Source of the DNA: Blastocatellia bacterium | Lineage (GTDB): Bacteria; Acidobacteriota; Blastocatellia; Pyrinomonadales; Pyrinomonadaceae | Direction of reading: 5' to 3' | DNA: 5,445 bases | Assembly (NCBI GenBank): GCA_013695195.1 | Contig: JACDAY010000305.1 | Location: 1 to 5,445, forward strand | In this document: positions 4,044-5,445 of the stretch, piece after piece | How positions within the stretch are numbered: the stretch's first letter is position 1 | Layout of the letters: the number at the start of each line of letters is the position of its first letter | Translations under genes and position numbers: made by a program | The notes under the pieces: generated by a model | Told to the model about the DNA's origin: nothing | The model's database searches: none | The model's input: the letters and a program-made list of their open reading frames with translations, nothing else

Positions 4044-5445
4044 CTATGGATTGATCGTTTTTCCTAAATCAACAGATTCTGCCTTTCTCTCAAGCAGCGA
4101 TTTCAATAAATTTTCTTTTGTAAACTGCCCCGGCACATCCTCTGTATCCGGTAAAACTGACGTCGCACCAGGTGCAAAGGCCGAATTCGGCAGCGGCGCT
4201 CCGACCGCCGCCTCAAGCGCTGCCAGAGCTCTGTAATAATCACGCAGCGTTTCATTAAAACCAGTTACGTTTTCGATCAAGCGGCGCTGCTCGGCCACGA
4301 CTTCAAAAACCGAAAATTCACCCTCAATGTAAGCTGCCCGGACGGTTTGCAGGTTTGCTTCGGCTCGAGGCAAGATTTGCGTGGTAAAAAGCACCAGCTT
4401 TTCGGCGGCCGCACGATACTGTCGATATGCGACGGCGACGTCGCGCCGAATCGTCGCTTCCAAAAACTCGCGCGTCCTGACTGCCTGCAGCTGTTGTCCG
4501 GAAGCCGACGCAATTTCGCCCTGATTTCGATTAAAGATCGGAATGTCGATCGAGACGCCAAAGGTCAATTCATTATCCAGATCACGGGCGAATCCTCCAC
4601 CTGCTGATTCCGGTAGGTCAATAACACCTTTTGAGCGTGAAAAACGGACCGAAGGGGTAATGTTCGGAATCGCATTTGAACGTGCCAAATCTATTCTTGC
4701 CGCTCCTAGCCGCTCGCCGATTCGCGCGGCCTCTAGATCAGAACGGCCGCGAATCGCCTGCTCCGTCAATTCGCTTAAACCAAGATCGAGCCTTGGAGGG
4801 CGATCAGCCTGCGGGGCGATTCGTAGCGGTTCCGAAATATCTAAACCAATTAGAGTGCGGAGTTCCAGCAAGGCGGTTTCCAGCTCGTTTCCGGCGTCGA
4901 TTTGCCGAATGCGAAGGCGGTCGCTCTCGACCTTCACCAAATTTAAATCCAGCGGAGCTACGTCGCCTTCGGTTAAGCGGGCTTCCGTTACCCGAACAAG
5001 CTCGGCGTCCGCGTTAAGCAGCCTTTCAACGACGTCCAATTGCCGGGACGCAGCAACTGCCCTCGTGTAATTCTGCCGAATCTCGACGGCTATCCCGCGT
5101 TCGAGCGCTGAAACCTCGGCTCTAACTTGCTGCAGTTCAAGCTGAGCAACGGCTTTCCGCTTTCCGCGTTTTCCGCCAAGCTCAATAGTTTGCGATAAAC
5201 CGGCCGAAAAATCGTACCCCGGCTCTCCGCCGAGGAAACGCGAACTCCCGTACTCCGTATCAATAACCGGATTTGGGCGCTGTCCCGCCTGGATCAAGCG
5301 CCCTTCCGCGATAGCGAGACGCTGACGCGCCGCAAGTAGATCCGCACGCCGCGAACCGGCGCTCTCTACAAGCCGTTCAACACTCAAACCGTCTTGCGCG
5401 ACAAACTGAGACGAAACGCGGGGCGTCGTGGTCTGCGATGGAATG
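4044..5445 (-). CDS. Outer membrane efflux channel (TolC/CusC/CzcC-type), 5' end beyond the window
   Basis: This is the outer-membrane exit duct of the tripartite pump. The frame stays open to the right edge (the first visible residues read IPSQTTTPRVSSQFVAQDG), so the true start and signal peptide are outside; a TTG at 5387 is only an internal Leu codon. The 466 visible residues hold two OEP repeats. The first (about 21-210) has AARQRLAIAEGRLIQAGQRPNP, LSQTIELGGKRGKRKA and GDVAPLDLNLVKVE. The second (about 222-415) has DLEAARIGERLGAARIDLAR, VSIDIPIFNRNQGEIASA and GEFSVFEVVAEQRRLIE. These are the usual paired marks of the helical barrel and its beta strands. P-N-P near residue 58 and the I-E-L-G-G-K motif are typical of CzcC/CusC relatives. 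After the last conserved helix (LEAAVGAPLP) a tail of about 45 residues follows, ending in a charged helix-like segment. The stop is TAG at 4044-4046. It is the first gene visible in the transcript. Confidence 0.9.
   Translation of the reverse strand, partial: IPSQTTTPRVSSQFVAQDGLSVERLVESAGSRRADLLAARQRLAIAEGRLIQAGQRPNPVIDTEYGSSRFLGGEPGYDFSAGLSQTIELGGKRGKRKAVAQLELQQVRAEVSALERGIAVEIRQNYTRAVAASRQLDVVERLLNADAELVRVTEARLTEGDVAPLDLNLVKVESDRLRIRQIDAGNELETALLELRTLIGLDISEPLRIAPQADRPPRLDLGLSELTEQAIRGRSDLEAARIGERLGAARIDLARSNAIPNITPSVRFSRSKGVIDLPESAGGGFARDLDNELTFGVSIDIPIFNRNQGEIASASGQQLQAVRTREFLEATIRRDVAVAYRQYRAAAEKLVLFTTQILPRAEANLQTVRAAYIEGEFSVFEVVAEQRRLIENVTGFNETLRDYYRALAALEAAVGAPLPNSAFAPGATSVLPDTEDVPGQFTKENLLKSLLERKAESVDLGKTINP

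Noticed and set aside
4277..4561. Minus-strand open frame of 94 codons in another frame
   Set aside because: It lies wholly within the outer membrane factor gene, whose conserved OEP repeat explains the same bases.
4543..5070. Plus-strand open frame of 175 codons
   Set aside because: It is antisense to the outer membrane factor, and its Ser/Arg-rich translation reflects codon complementarity.
5385..5387. TTG as start of the outer membrane factor
   Set aside because: The frame continues upstream without a stop to the window edge, and the product would lack a signal peptide, so this is an internal Leu codon.

Overview
The window is one strand-consistent gene cluster. All six genes read on the minus strand, so transcription runs from high to low coordinates. 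It looks like a heavy-metal efflux (HME) RND tripartite pump operon, with the outer-membrane gene cut at the right edge and the inner-membrane pump gene cut at the left edge. In transcription order it holds: a TolC/CusC/CzcC-type outer membrane factor (4044 to beyond 5445); a lipoprotein resembling FMN-binding-domain proteins (3413-4027); a 673-residue periplasmic adaptor with an unusual N-terminal domain and two membrane segments (1392-3413); a small exported cupredoxin (974-1336); a Met-rich lipoprotein with two DUF305 repeats (275-949); and the first 82 codons of a CusA/CzcA-type RND permease (1-247).

Gaps between genes are 16, -1 (TAATG overlap), 55, 24 and 27 bases, and I see no convincing terminator or internal promoter, so a single transcript is the simplest reading. 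The promoter and any metal-responsive regulator would lie to the right of the window, and the rest of the RND gene to the left. No RNA genes, mobile elements or CRISPR arrays are visible. No stretch longer than 55 bases lacks a gene.

The cluster implies a diderm bacterium, because an outer-membrane efflux channel, lipoproteins and an RND pump are all present. Base composition is roughly balanced to moderately GC-rich. The style of the lipoproteins (lipobox followed by a low-complexity Asn/Thr/Ala linker) and the RND N-terminus with a [12 protein letters not shown] motif remind me of Acidobacteriota, perhaps Blastocatellia. That is recollection, not a search, and should be held loosely.

Inferred function: copper (possibly silver) handling in the periplasm. 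The cupredoxin and the Met-rich DUF305 protein would bind Cu in the periplasm and pass it to, or buffer it for, the adaptor-RND-outer-membrane channel. The metal is inferred from the two candidate copper-binding proteins, because the metal-selective residues of the RND pump lie outside the window. The oddest parts are the adaptor fusion (an extracytoplasmic YtkA/FixH-like domain plus two transmembrane helices ahead of a HlyD-type adaptor), an FMN-binding-like lipoprotein whose flavin-attachment threonine seems lost, and a cupredoxin whose usual axial-methionine motif is replaced.
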